20,944 nt of DNA from Discostella pseudostelligera (taxonomy: Eukaryota > Bacillariophyta > Thalassiosirophyceae > Thalassiosirales > Thalassiosiraceae). Of this stretch, positions 9,658-19,130 are shown one piece after another. Location: the NCBI GenBank assembly GCA_036940085.1, contig JALLBK010000715.1:1-20944 (forward strand). The letters run 5' to 3'. The notes under the pieces were generated by a model. That model had not been told where the DNA came from. It saw only the letters and a list, made by a program, of their open reading frames with translations, and did no database searches. The position numbers and the translations under genes were made by a program. Numbering within the stretch: position 1 is the stretch's first letter; every line of letters starts with the position of its first letter.

Positions 9658-10418
9658 ACGGATCATATTATTGGTTGCTTGGTTGTTGTTGTCGTAGAGA
9701 GAGATATTGTGGTAGGTCATAGTTTGACATTTTTCTATGAGTTGTGAGTACATTCCGTGGTGAATGCGTTCATTCGATTTTCATTGATCGTTGTTGAGTT
9801 TGGAAGCTGGACAGTATAAATCACTTCTTAAATGTTGCTAAGTAATGTATTCGAATCGCATGAACTCCGATACGCAAACATCGTTCTCGTCAGAAGTACT
9901 CATACTTGAGTGATTTGCGCTGCGAGAGTACACTCTCCTTGGCAGAGAGTGGAGATTGTCGATGTGGTTCCTTCGAAAAAAACACCCTGTACGATTATCA
10001 AAAGATGAAAAAAGGTCCACACCCTCTATCTGCATCTGCGATACCGACGCATTTGCGAAGCATTCTGATATATTTTCCATTCTCGTCATTGCTTGACGTA
10101 TTCTCTGTATGGGACGCAATGCGCGCCGACGACCTCCGACCTCCGACGATGACGAATCAAATTGTAAATTGTACACGAACATTAAGCTGAAATCGGGTGG
10201 GTTATTGAATGTAATGAAACCACTTACACACTTGAACTTAATGAAATAAAGCGCCAAAACGAACTAGGATTCAGGGGCAGATTGTACCAATATCCGAGGG
10301 CAGAAGCACTTTCACTTAAAAACTCGACACACAACAACACTCTCCGAACTGGAACACACATCATTATCATCATCGCACGTACACTTAATTTTTATTCTCC
10401 ATCATTTGCTTTTCTCAT
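9658..10418. other. Intergenic region between convergent genes
   Basis: This 761-bp stretch separates the ends of two convergent genes and should hold both 3' UTRs. An AATAAA at about 10245 is on the plus strand. The only sizeable open frame is on the minus strand (9838-10182 from its first ATG) and is treated separately. Confidence 0.5.
9838..10182 (-). CDS. Doubtful small ORF, 114 residues
   Basis: From an ATG at 10182 to TAG at 9838 the frame encodes a basic, Ser-rich peptide starting MFVYNLQFD. The open frame extends further upstream only by a non-ATG codon. No signal peptide, domain or recognised family is visible. It lies where 3' UTRs of two convergent genes are expected. It may be chance. 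Confidence 0.15.
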   Translation of the reverse strand: MFVYNLQFDSSSSEVGGRRRALRPIQRIRQAMTRMENISECFANASVSQMQIEGVDLFSSFDNRTGCFFRRNHIDNLHSLPRRVYSRSANHSSMSTSDENDVCVSEFMRFEYIT

Positions 10419-11295
10419 TCAGCAACAAGACCGTGTAGCTCCCGCCGGAGCCCCCTCCCCCTTCCCAAGGCTAATCGTTTGACTAACTCCACTCACCGAT
10501 GTCATGCCCCCCGCCATACCCCCTCCTCCTCCGGCTCCTTGACTTTCCTCATACTCATCAATCCTCCTCCTCTTAATCGTCGTGGCCAGTGACGTGAACA
10601 TCTCCTCGACATGAAATCCCGTAAGAGCCGACGTTTCAAAGAACTGCACTCCATATTCATCCGCCAAGCCCCGTCCTTCCTCGACTTGGACAACCCTATC
10701 GGAATCCAAATCACTCTTATTGCCACACAGCACAATATCACAATCGGGGGGAGCACGCGTCTTAATATCACGCATCCAACCAATGACATGATCGAAGGAG
10801 GGACGGTTGGAAATGTCGTAACATAAGACGAATCCATCGGCCCGACCGAAGAAATTGGAGGTTAGGGAACGGAAGCGTTCTTGGCCGGCGGTGTCCCATA
10901 GTTGGAGACGCATGGGTGCCCCTTCAATCTAAATAGTAATTCATTATTAAATAGAATGTTTGTGGTTACTATGGTGCATCACAGTTAAATAATGGCGACG
11001 ACGACGACAACAACAACAGCAACAGCAACAACAATCATTGAATACAAGAAGATATCAAACACACCTTGACCATCTTATCCCGATAATCGACACCGATCGT
11101 CGTAACAAACTTTGTCGAAAAAACATTTTGATCAAATCGTAGTACCAAACTTGTCTTGCCACACGACGAATCGCCTACCATGAGTAGTCGGACGATGTAC
11201 GCGCCCTTGGCACCCATTTGTAAGGGACGCGGTTGTTGTTGAGATGATGCATTGGTGCTGCTGTTTGGATCGATTGGAGTTTGGGATGATGCCAT
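10419..11295 (-). CDS. Rab-family small GTPase, Rab27-like motifs (2 exons)
   Basis: The exons are 11295-11065 and 10928-10419, phase 0, giving 246 residues. The G domain is complete: P-loop GDSSCGKT (41-48), switch I TTIGVDYR (65-72), WDTAGQERF (88-96), GNKSDL (146-151) and ETSA (175-178). The C-terminus SCC with adjacent cysteines fits double geranylgeranylation by Rab prenyl transferase. Rabs cycle between GTP and GDP states to direct vesicle tethering. The run DIVLCGNKSDL, the VTTIG(V)D(Y)R switch and LTSNFF resemble Rab27, with Rab8 as an alternative group, but the subfamily is uncertain. A 30-residue Ser/Gln-rich N-terminal extension and a Gly-rich hypervariable tail precede the CC. The ATG at 11295 is the first ATG of the frame; the frame runs upstream to about 11352 without another ATG. 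Confidence 0.9.
10929..11064 (-). other. Intron of the Rab gene (136 bp)
   Basis: The donor on the minus strand is GTGTGT after AAG; the acceptor is CTATTTAG. The intron splits the G domain between switch I and the WDTAGQ motif. It contains a GAC/AAC trinucleotide tract at about 10992-11035. Confidence 0.85.
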
Positions 11296-11798
11296 TGTTT
11301 GTATTTTGCTTCGACGACGACGACAACGACGACGACTATTGCTATTGCCCACGACGACGTGCCGGTGTGCGCTGCGTTATCTCTCTTACCACTCTCTCTC
11401 TTCCCCTGCAAGCGAATGGTTTGCAGGAATAATGATTCTTGACGGCTTCTCTGCTGTTGTGTTAGAGTGTTCTGTTAGGGTTGGCTGATCGATGGTTGTG
11501 CTTCTGCGCTCTCTATTCCTCTTGGTATCTCTAGCTGCCTTGCCATTATTTTTTGCCATGGCCATGGCGGTGATGGTCTGCTCTGCTCTCTTCTCTCTCT
11601 GGTAAGGTGTATTGTAGGTAGAGGTGGTAGTGGTAGAACGTATCTCTAGATACCTACTCCTCAGTACTTGTACCTACTGTAGGTATCGTAATTATCAGCG
11701 TACTTTGTACGACCCCGCTGCCTACGTAGAGTGGTTTTATATGGTATGGTATGCGTTGCGCATTTCGCACCTCGACTTCAGTCGGTACTAAAATAGCC
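11296..11798 (-). promoter_or_regulatory. Upstream region of the Rab gene
   Basis: About 500 bp separate the Rab start codon from the first retroelement-derived sequence. It contains a GAC-rich tract at about 11310-11340, CT-rich patches and a 9-bp perfect inverted repeat at 11649-11687. No other gene is seen. Confidence 0.45.
11649..11687. repeat. 9-bp inverted repeat GATACCTAC/GTAGGTATC
   Basis: The left arm is 11649-11657 and the right arm 11679-11687. A second TACCTAC (11671-11677) directly before the right arm forms a short palindrome with it (TACCTAC-T-GTAGGTA). It could be a regulator site or a hairpin; function is unknown. Confidence 0.5.
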
Positions 11799-11909
11799 TG
11801 TTGGCGATGAAGATTTAATGAAGTCCTACGTGCATGATGACCCCGTCCAGACTTCGTGAGTATGTACGAGTTCGCCCAAGAGTTCTACTGCTGGATACCC
11901 TCGTACAAT
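11799..11909 (-). other. Candidate distal part of element 2 LTR, split by element 1
   Basis: The stretch begins TGTTGG at 11799 and ends at the insertion edge of element 1. On the minus strand it ends in CCAACA, a normal LTR 3' terminus. Together with 18379-18662 it would form one LTR of roughly 390 bp. This is inferred from termini only; no second copy of the element 2 LTR is in the window. Confidence 0.35.
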
Positions 11910-12167
11910 TGTATCATGTCAGTAAGCTGCTCGTAAGAGAGTAAATCGATTCAATTCAATTAAAACACTTATCATTTAACATGGACTCTAAAGAGTGAGG
12001 ATAAGCACTCTATTACACTATTCTAAGTTATTCGCAAGACCAACCCCACATGCGTTGAGCATGTGGGTATTTACCCATCTGGGAATCTTCTGAATCATAG
12101 CCAAGTCCGCTCCACGTGTACATCCACTTGGGGAGTGGTTCCATGTGGTACTGTTGGGATTTGAATG
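11910..12167 (-). repeat. Element 1 left (3') LTR
   Basis: It matches the right LTR without gaps from 11906 to 12167 at an offset of 6183, with eight substitutions. TG at 11910 gives a normal terminus. The inner side diverges from the right copy after 12167, so about 28 bp of LTR start and the adjacent polypurine tract may have been lost or replaced here. Confidence 0.8.
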
Positions 12168-12219
12168 GTCCCCGCGATTTATGAAGGGGGTTCATCTCCG
12201 AACAAATCATTATCCATTA

Positions 12220-15200
12220 TTACCTATCCCAAAGGAATGGTGCAAGTAATTCACGCTTCCTTGTTGTAAACAGAACCAACTTGGTAAATACATCTGCAAT
12301 GTTGGTAAGCGTGTCTTCTTTGCCAACTCTCATCATCTTGGATGCAACGGCCTCTCGAACAATGTGAAAGTTGATTGCATTGTGCTTCTTTGACAACATT
12401 GATTCAGGTAAGCTGACGTTATTAACAATGGCGGCATGTCGCAGAAGACATTCGTGCTACCGTCAATAGGTACTCCAAAACATTTGAGCTTGATGCGCAA
12501 CGCTGAGATTAAATCCCTTGCCAATCTCATTGCTATGAGCTCTGATCCATACGTGCTCGATTCGCAAGTATTTTGACGTTTGCTGTATACTGTAATTGGT
12601 GTGTTGTTGACCAAGATGAAGATCCCTGTATGAGATCGACGTGTAACTTTGTTTCCAGCATGATCAGCATCAACAAAGCAGGACATTGTAACTGCATTTC
12701 CAAGTGGTATCAGTATATTCGGTGGATCTTCCTCTACAATATCCCCATATAAGTCAGTCCAATCAGCAGCTTTGAATACTGATTCATCAATATTTGGTCG
12801 CATGTGGTTAATAACCAACCTTTGCATAGGAAAGCGAGACAAGTAGTTCATAATCAAATATAATGCCTCTAGGTGTCCTTTGCACGGGTCAGCCTGATAT
12901 TGCGAGAGCATCGAGACTTCTGTCAAGATGTTGATTCTACCTAGTTCGATCGCCCATCGAAGAATGCCAATATTTTGTCAAAATCGCAAAGCATGTTCCT
13001 TGTCACAATGTGGTGTGGCATCAATCTCTGGTCGATATGTGATTGGCATTGGCCCAGTATGTTGGCCTTTTCTGCCCTTCAGTTCTCGGCCGTCTTCTGA
13101 TAGAAGATCTCCAACTACCTGTATTGCAGCTTTAACATAGCTCTTGCTATCCATGCTCCAACATTCTTCACCAGTGCGGAGCTGTACTTTGGATATGCCT
13201 GCTCCAAGATAGCTTGTCGGAGGACCGTACTCGCCATTTTTTATCTCAAATTCTTTTCCAATCTGAACCATTATATCACCTGGTGCGTGACTCAGTACCA
13301 GGACTTCGTCGACATACACCAATAAGTATTCATAGTAAGGACTGCCGTTTTGAAAGTTCTTACGCATATAAACATCGGCATCTATCTTTGTCGGTTGAAA
13401 CTCCAAGCAATTTGTAATGAATGCTGAGAATAACGCTCTCCATGCTGCACCTGATGACTTGAGCCCGTACAGCGCTTGAACAAGCTTGCATGGTATGCCG
13501 TTTAGTTTGTCGCCACACTCCGGTCCGGCTACAAACCATATCTTCTCTCTACATGATGCATTGAGGTATGCATTTCCAATGTCACATGACATCACATCTA
13601 GATCGTTCAGTGCGGCAATCAAGAATGCTATCTTCACGCTTTCACGCGATACTACGCTGGAATAAGTCAACGAGTTGGGAGCCTCGGTCATGTGCCCTCC
13701 GGCGACAAAGCGAGCCTTCCTCTTGAAGTCCATTTTTACATCAAATATGATATGACATTTAATCTCTTGAAAACCGTGGAGCTCATCGACCTGATTAGCT
13801 CTCACCTGCTCTGGAGTACATCCATCCATCGTGATGTAAGAGACTTTTGCTTTACCCATCTCCTTCTTTATTGTGTCTGCCCAGAGATGGTTACTGTTTT
13901 TGGCATCGATCTGCAATGCCTCAGCGACGGTCTTCGGTATTCGAATACCAAACTTGTGGGTAGTTCACCAGTACTTCTTCTTAACCTTGTTAATCATCCG
14001 GTTTCGTCTGCATAAGACAAACGGCACCCACCATTTGAATGCTGGCTCTTCTACAAATTGATTCGCGATGGCATATTCAGCCAGTTGAATAGGGTTGCTC
14101 TTCTTGAGATCTTTCAGAGAGATCCAATCAGTACTGCCATCCGAGAATTCGACTTGGAGCTTCCATCCAGCAGTCGTCTTCTTTGGCCGTCGTTGCCCAT
14201 TATTCATGTAGTAGCCGTCCTGCTGAGTAAGTGCGTGACTGTCGGTCTTGTGATCAAGTATATCTCTCACAACATTGAATTCTCTACCTTTGGTATCACA
14301 TTGAGTGTATAGGTTCTCAGCTATGGTATTTGCAAAGTATGAGTCATAGGTTCCATCCTGCAACTTAACCACGTATTCTCGCGTATCAAGCAGAGGGTTG
14401 GGATGAGCCTTCCCCAACGGTTTGCCTTGTGCATCCATCTTTCGTCGTATGACAGTTGCTTTGGTGGTAACATTGCCTGGACTCTTGACCGGATCAAGTA
14501 AGAATGTAGCTCCGACAAGTGCATTATAGTCGTCGACAAAATCAGCTTCAGGCTGACCTTCATCCAGGTCCCCGTTCTGTGGGTCCCCGTTCTTGTAATC
14601 AATTGCATATTGGTCGGTAGGGTAGTAGTAGTCGATGTCATTGCCAGGCAGGACGAAGTTTGTATCATCCATCCACCTATCCAATCTCATGTCAAAATCG
14701 TCTACCCTTGCCTTGATGTCAGGATTTCGTAGATCCTCGGCTGTAACATGTTGTGCCGTCATGTTCACTACTGGCACTCCAGAGACAGGCATCAGCCAGT
14801 AGCACATGTCAGAACCCACTCTGTGAGCGACGCCCATCCATCGTGCTAGTTCTCGATCATGTTCAGACAAGGAAGGGTGTGCTGAGCGCCAGTACCAAAC
14901 CAAGTCATAAAAGTCAAAATCCAAATATTCTGAGATGTCGGGGGTTTGGTCAGTTACAATTTCATATCCCGATCGCTCATTACGTCCCCGTGGGATAAAA
15001 TTCATTAATCTGGCTTGGTGTTCCAAACCAAAGCACCACAGTCTGCGAGGAATATTACGTTTGAGCATTTTGCTTTGCCAGTGCCATTTCAGGTCTCGGA
15101 TTGCAACGTCGACACTTTGAATTTGGTTATGGCGGTATGGCTCGGCGAAAGTCATATTGATGCCTAGCTTGCGAATTAGTTTCTGAAAGTCAGTGTGTTG

Positions 15201-16430
15201 GCCAACGAAAGCTGCAGCCATATCAGACTTTAACTTTGCTGGTATGCCCATATTTTCGGATGAGCGCCTGAGAGCATCAGTACTATCATCATCATTTTTG
15301 GTTTTGGTAGGGTATACCATTACCAAGTTACCATTAGTAAACATGATCGCGCCAGTGTGTTGGCGAATCGAAACGTACTTTGATTCTAAGTGGTCCATGG
15401 TCCACATTCCAGCCAAGTATGGCAAGTTCAAGTGGATATGATCGACACGATATCGTTGATTGAGTGGCATGACAGAGTGCCGAATGCCTTTCTGGGTTGT
15501 CGCAGAAAGAATGTCTTTTGCTGTTCAGATTCCACAATTGAATAATGCGGCGACATGTTCTGGTGTGAATACAGAGTGCCTTGTAGTACTTTGCAACTCT
15601 AAGACAGTTCGTCTACTACAGATGTTCACACTGTTAATCATGCGCTCACACAGAAGTTGCTCCGTAATACCATTAATGGAGAATAATGCGCAATCCGTTT
15701 TGTATATCCAATGGTGGCGATTGGTATCGTATGCAATGTTTGTCCGAATCTCTTGGACAAATCTATCATCATCTGTGAAGTGCTCAGCTTGGTCTCCTCC
15801 AGGCATAACCATGTTATGGGGATCCCAAGGCTGATCGGAGGTGACGACCACATGTTGGTACAACTCCAACTCTTCATTGGATGGGAACCATGTGGTAAAT
15901 TAGATGGTGGCACCTTCGGAACGGAATGGGAGTCAATACATCTCTGTTAGCATGATGCCCATCGATCAATCGGGATCAGATTCGTACGGATTGTCGTAGA
16001 TGTCAATGCCATGATGTCGCAGTTGATTTGGATTCACAAGAGAATGATCCAAGTTGCTCCCAAAATACAATGCTTTGTTGAAAATAATGATGAAGCTCTC
16101 CCCTGATAAAGGTGCCATAGCCACTGTGGCCCCTGATAAAGGCGCCGTAGCCAGTGTGGCAATCGGTACATCCGAAATTGGAGATAGCTCATTATGAAAG
16201 CCAAATGCTTCACAGTGCTGTCCGGTGTAATACAAGGGTCGGCAATTAATACCTGCACACGTTGTGTCAGCTCGAGTATCCAATTCACATCGAGCTTCCT
16301 TTCCATAATCAGTAGGTGAGACAAAGAAGTCACCTTCTTTGGTCTTCATTCTCTTGATCGTTCGGCTGGTACTCCTTGGACCAGTTCTGATGGCTCGAAT
16401 CTCTCGGGGAGGTGAGGTTGGTTGGTTCAT
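12220..16430 (-). pseudogene. pol: Element 1 pol: protease, integrase, RT, RNase H (broken)
   Basis: One frame runs from ATG at 16430 to about 12435, then a one-base loss shifts it to a second frame that ends at TAA 12220. Protease motif LDTRADTTCAG is near 16290. The integrase core has D in MWTMD and D in LKSDMAAAF, but the third acidic residue lies in SVDVAIRDLK where a Glu is expected. A C-terminal extension typical of copia integrases follows (GYEIVTDQTPD, HRVGSDMCYW). RT has DIGNAYLNA and ALYGLKSSG, but the catalytic box reads YVDE instead of YVDD. RNase H has DADHAG, ESSTYGSE and VFCD, with the frameshift right after it. In-frame stops lie at 15966, 15933, 15900, 15525, 13965 and 12978; reading continues in the same frame across all of them. 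It is a pseudogene. Confidence 0.9.
16101..16160 (-). repeat. 30-bp tandem repeat, two copies, downstream of the protease motif
   Basis: Positions 16101-16130 and 16131-16160 differ at only three bases. The period is ten codons, encoding two similar decapeptides ending APLSG. It is a recent in-frame duplication within pol. Confidence 0.8.
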
Positions 16431-16608
16431 CTGAAAGGTAATATTTAATACATGGGTTACCTATGAGACCACATCGATTTCATACAACATCGATTTCATG
16501 CAATAACAAGGAGTTGGACTAGGCTCGACTACCGCCAAATCGGTTGCCATTCTGTCCACCTCACTCACTGCTCGTACTTGCCTGCAAAAGAGACACAGTA
16601 CTCACGCT
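16431..16608 (-). other. Gag-pol spacer with 13-bp direct repeat
   Basis: The spacer contains ACATCGATTTCAT twice (16471-16483 and 16487-16499). Gag and pol are in different frames, and no clear slippery heptamer is seen. On the minus strand the segment directly before the pol ATG ends TTACCTTTCAG, which looks like a splice acceptor, so a spliced pol mRNA is possible but unproven. Confidence 0.4.
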
Positions 16609-18024
16609 CTACTGAGATGAGTTACTCCCAGCCACAGTACCATTCCCATTATTTTGGTCATTAGCACGATCATTCGAATTTGTCTCACTGACATTTCGGT
16701 TATTGGAGTTGTTGGTTGTATTGGTATTAAAACCACGACCGCCACGCCCTCCACCACCGCGACCACCGGGGCCGCCTCTGCCTCCACGTCCTTGGCCACG
16801 TCCACCACGACCTCCACGTGAGGTGTTACCACGAGCACCATTGATCTTCAAGCGCTTATCTTCGACCAACTTTCGGCCTTTCTTGCCAAGTTGTCTCCAC
16901 CACTCATCCTTCGAAAACTCTCAAAATGGATTCATGATGTCCACACCATTGTACTCATTACGATCGGTGTCAAGCTCATTAACCCGGCGCTGGTGCTGCC
17001 CTGGAACGTTCACGTTGGAGGAGTTAATCTGCGTCATTCGGGATGTAATATGCTATGTTGCAGCAGTGTAGTCATTGCGATGCTGTGTTAACATCTGCTC
17101 GAGTGCACAAAAGACTTGAATGTTGTTCGTCGGATTCTTGATCCTCTTGGCTAGTTGTTTGACCTTGTTACTATTGGTGAACTCCTGACCTTGCTTCTTC
17201 AACACGTAATAAGCCTTGTTCAAGGCAGTGATCATGCTCTCGAATGGCATGTTCCTCTCACTGGTGTAGACGAGGTCGTCAAGTACTTTCCGCGCCTTTG
17301 ACTCACATACATCCAGTTTGGCCGCTCCTTCATAATGATGGCGGAGGGCTAACATAGCTGCGCGACCATCTCTGCCAGCAATGGCATCAAATATCCAGGT
17401 CTCGGCTGGAGTTTGCAAAACAGCCAGCTGGATATATGAGAATACGGTCTCATTATCCCGATTATAAGCTGCATCGTTAAGCGGCAGCTGATACATTAAC
17501 CTCTCATAATCGGTTGCTGAATCCACTATCGGATCCCAGCCCGCAGGCTTATCTGGTCTGATCACATAGGCTAGGGGGCAATATTGCCGCCCATACACCA
17601 GCGAAAGAGTCTCGGTAACTTTCCGATCCCAATCGTCGAAATTGATTTTATCGTCCCCCTTGTCGCAATTCTGAACATATGCCTCGTAGGCTAGATGCCC
17701 CTCCATGAGGTCATCCTTGTCGATATTGTTCGGGTCTATAGGTAATCCCCGACGATGCTTATCCTTACAGTACCAGATCAAGCCGGTGAGGTTGTTCTGG
17801 ACCAAAATCCCCATGCTTTGCGCAGGGTGCCTAGTATTCTGAGCCTTGATCATCTCCTTTGCCTGTTGAGGCTCAAGACGGATGAAGTCATCCACCGAGT
17901 TAATTCCGTGGAGAGCAATAAACTGTGAAGTCTGCCGGTTATTGATATTTCCAGCATTCGCTAGTCCGACTGTAGGAAGGACAACATCACGTAGATCAAT
18001 CAAATCTTGTGGCACAGCTGCCAT
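16609..18024 (-). pseudogene. gag: Element 1 gag with RGG-rich tail (broken)
   Basis: The frame starts at ATG 18024 (MAAVPQDLIDL), 68 bp inside the right LTR. It is interrupted by TAG at 17053 and TGA at 16921 but stays in one frame to TAG at 16609, about 470 codons. The N-terminal two-thirds resembles a copia Gag capsid by its helical, charged composition and by position (MYQLPLND, AIAGRDGRAAMLALRHHYEG). The C-terminus is a dense RGG/GGR tract (about 16730-16830) followed by an Asn-rich tail. No CX2CX4HX4C zinc knuckle is visible, so RGG repeats may supply RNA binding. The same frame continues past 16609, through TGA 16561, to GGQNGNRFGGSRA and TAG at 16519, so the intact ancestor may have been longer. 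Confidence 0.85.
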
Positions 18025-18075
18025 CTTCAGAAGTTAGTATTGTAGATTACTTTCGTATTCAGTATCAGAGGTTTT

Positions 18076-18091
18076 GGGTCTGATAAACCAA
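18076..18091 (-). other. Element 1 primer binding site
   Basis: On the minus strand TTGGTTTATCAGACCC lies just inside the right LTR. It resembles the initiator-tRNA-Met type primer site TGGTATCAGA with one extra T, found in many copia elements. Its start overlaps the common edge of the two LTR copies. Confidence 0.6.
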
Positions 18092-18092
18092 T

Positions 18093-18378
18093 TGTATCAT
18101 GTCAGTAAGCTGCTCGTAAGAGAGTAAATCGATTCAATTCAATTAAAACACTTATCATTCAACATGGACTCCAAAGAGTGAGGATAAGCACTCTATTACA
18201 CTATTCTAAGATATTCGCCAGACCAACCCCACATGCGTTGAGCATGTGGGTATTTACCCATCTGGGAATCTTCCTAATCATAGCCAAGTCCGCTCCACGT
18301 GTACATCCACTCGGGGAGTGGTTCCACGTGGTACTGTTGGGATTTGAATGTGTAAATGTATCAATGTGTACACTCACA
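18093..18378 (-). repeat. Element 1 right (5') LTR
   Basis: On the plus strand it starts TGTATCATG at 18093 and, if complete, ends at CA 18377-18378 (286 bp). On the minus strand the LTR begins TGTGAGTG and ends ATACA. The part shared with the left LTR ends at 18350. The outer 28 bp are assigned from the TG/CA termini and the ACAAG flank only. Confidence 0.65.
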
Positions 18379-18662
18379 ACAAGCCTGGGAGTTCCAATAA
18401 GACTAGCCCAACTGCGTTGGGAGAAGGACTGCGTCAGCTAGCACTGCGCGTGAGGTTTCATGGGGTGGTTTGGGTACATAGGGATATGTAAAATAATGAA
18501 TTATTGTACTCCTAGTTTGTTACAAAGAACACTAGGTACCCAAATGCATGACCCAGCATAACTCTACTTTGATAGCAGTTCTCTGCTTAGAGTTGTTGGC
18601 CACCCAACAATATTATTAGCATAGACATGTATATCTGCACTATTTCTACTTCCGCATGGACA
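18379..18662 (-). repeat. Element 2 3' LTR, proximal part
   Basis: On the minus strand the LTR would start TGTCCATGCG at 18662, directly after a polypurine tract, and run to the insertion point of element 1. Only one copy is in the window, so the boundaries rest on the TG terminus and tract position. Confidence 0.5.
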
Positions 18663-18680
18663 CTCCTCCTCTTCTCTCAC
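18663..18680 (-). other. Element 2 polypurine tract
   Basis: The minus strand reads GTGAGAGAAGAGGAGGAG immediately before TGTCC. A purine tract next to TG is the primer for plus-strand DNA synthesis in LTR retroelements. Confidence 0.6.
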
Positions 18681-19130
18681 ATGCATGCATAGTGCATAAT
18701 TATGTGGTCAATGCTGATGACTCAGTTTCTTAGTACAGATGTTGTCAAGTGATTAAAAGTGATGGTTCCAAATGCTAGTATGCATTCAAACATCCAGCAT
18801 TTCTATGATGACACCACACCACACACCACACTCTTCCACCAAGGACATTGTGATGCCATGACAACATCATGTCCTGACACTCCACCATCACTCCATCAGC
18901 ACCAAGAACATGACCATCAATTGCAACCACTGCATGAAGAAGAGCACTATTATTGATAAAATCGACCTCCTAGATTTATGAGCTATGGTGCTCGGAACTA
19001 CTCTAAGAGGAGACAGCTCTGGTGTGGCTGTGACCGTTGGCGTGGGAAGAGGTGACGGCCAGGTGCTATTGGTGATCTGGCTGTTATTTCTTACCTAGCT
19101 ACACACCCCTGCAGGCAGAGCAGAGCTGTG
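18681..19130. other. Element 2 region between pol stop and polypurine tract
   Basis: These 450 bp have no minus-strand ORF of note. A 64-codon plus-strand frame (ATG 18762 to TGA 18954-18956) is rich in His, Gln, Asp and Thr. It is antisense to the element and unsupported otherwise. Confidence 0.4.
18762..18956 (+). other. Antisense ORF in element 2, 64 residues
   Basis: The frame starts MVPNASMHSN and ends EEHYY. It is His/Gln/Asp-rich, has no recognisable domain and is antisense to the retroelement near its 3' end. It may be chance. Confidence 0.15.

Larger units (their letters stand above)
11910..18378 (-). mobile_element. Element 1: degenerate Ty1/copia retrotransposon (CoDi-like)
   Basis: The element runs on the minus strand: 5' LTR (right), primer binding site, gag, protease-integrase-RT-RNase H, 3' LTR (left). 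The order integrase before RT is the copia order. The GNAYLNA, YGLKSSG and VGSDMCYW motifs resemble diatom CoDi elements as I recall them. The LTR copies share a 262-bp ungapped block with eight differences. The flanks ACAAT (11905-11909) and ACAAG (18379-18383) may be a 5-bp target duplication with one change. Several in-frame stops, one frameshift and changed catalytic residues show that it is no longer autonomous. Confidence 0.9.

Noticed and set aside
9838..10257. Extended 139-codon minus-strand frame
   Set aside because: The far end begins with TTG, not ATG; only a 114-codon ATG version exists and it lacks support.
12028..12210. 60-codon minus-strand ORF in the left LTR
   Set aside because: It lies inside LTR sequence and is not preserved as a coding frame of any known type.
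16703..17071. Proline-rich plus-strand ORF
   Set aside because: It is the antisense reading of the RGG tract of gag; the proline run is the complement of GGN codons.
12220..18024. TGA read as a sense codon (alternative code or recoding)
   Set aside because: TGA ends host genes here (9657, 10419) and TAG and TAA also occur among the internal stops, so decay is the better explanation.
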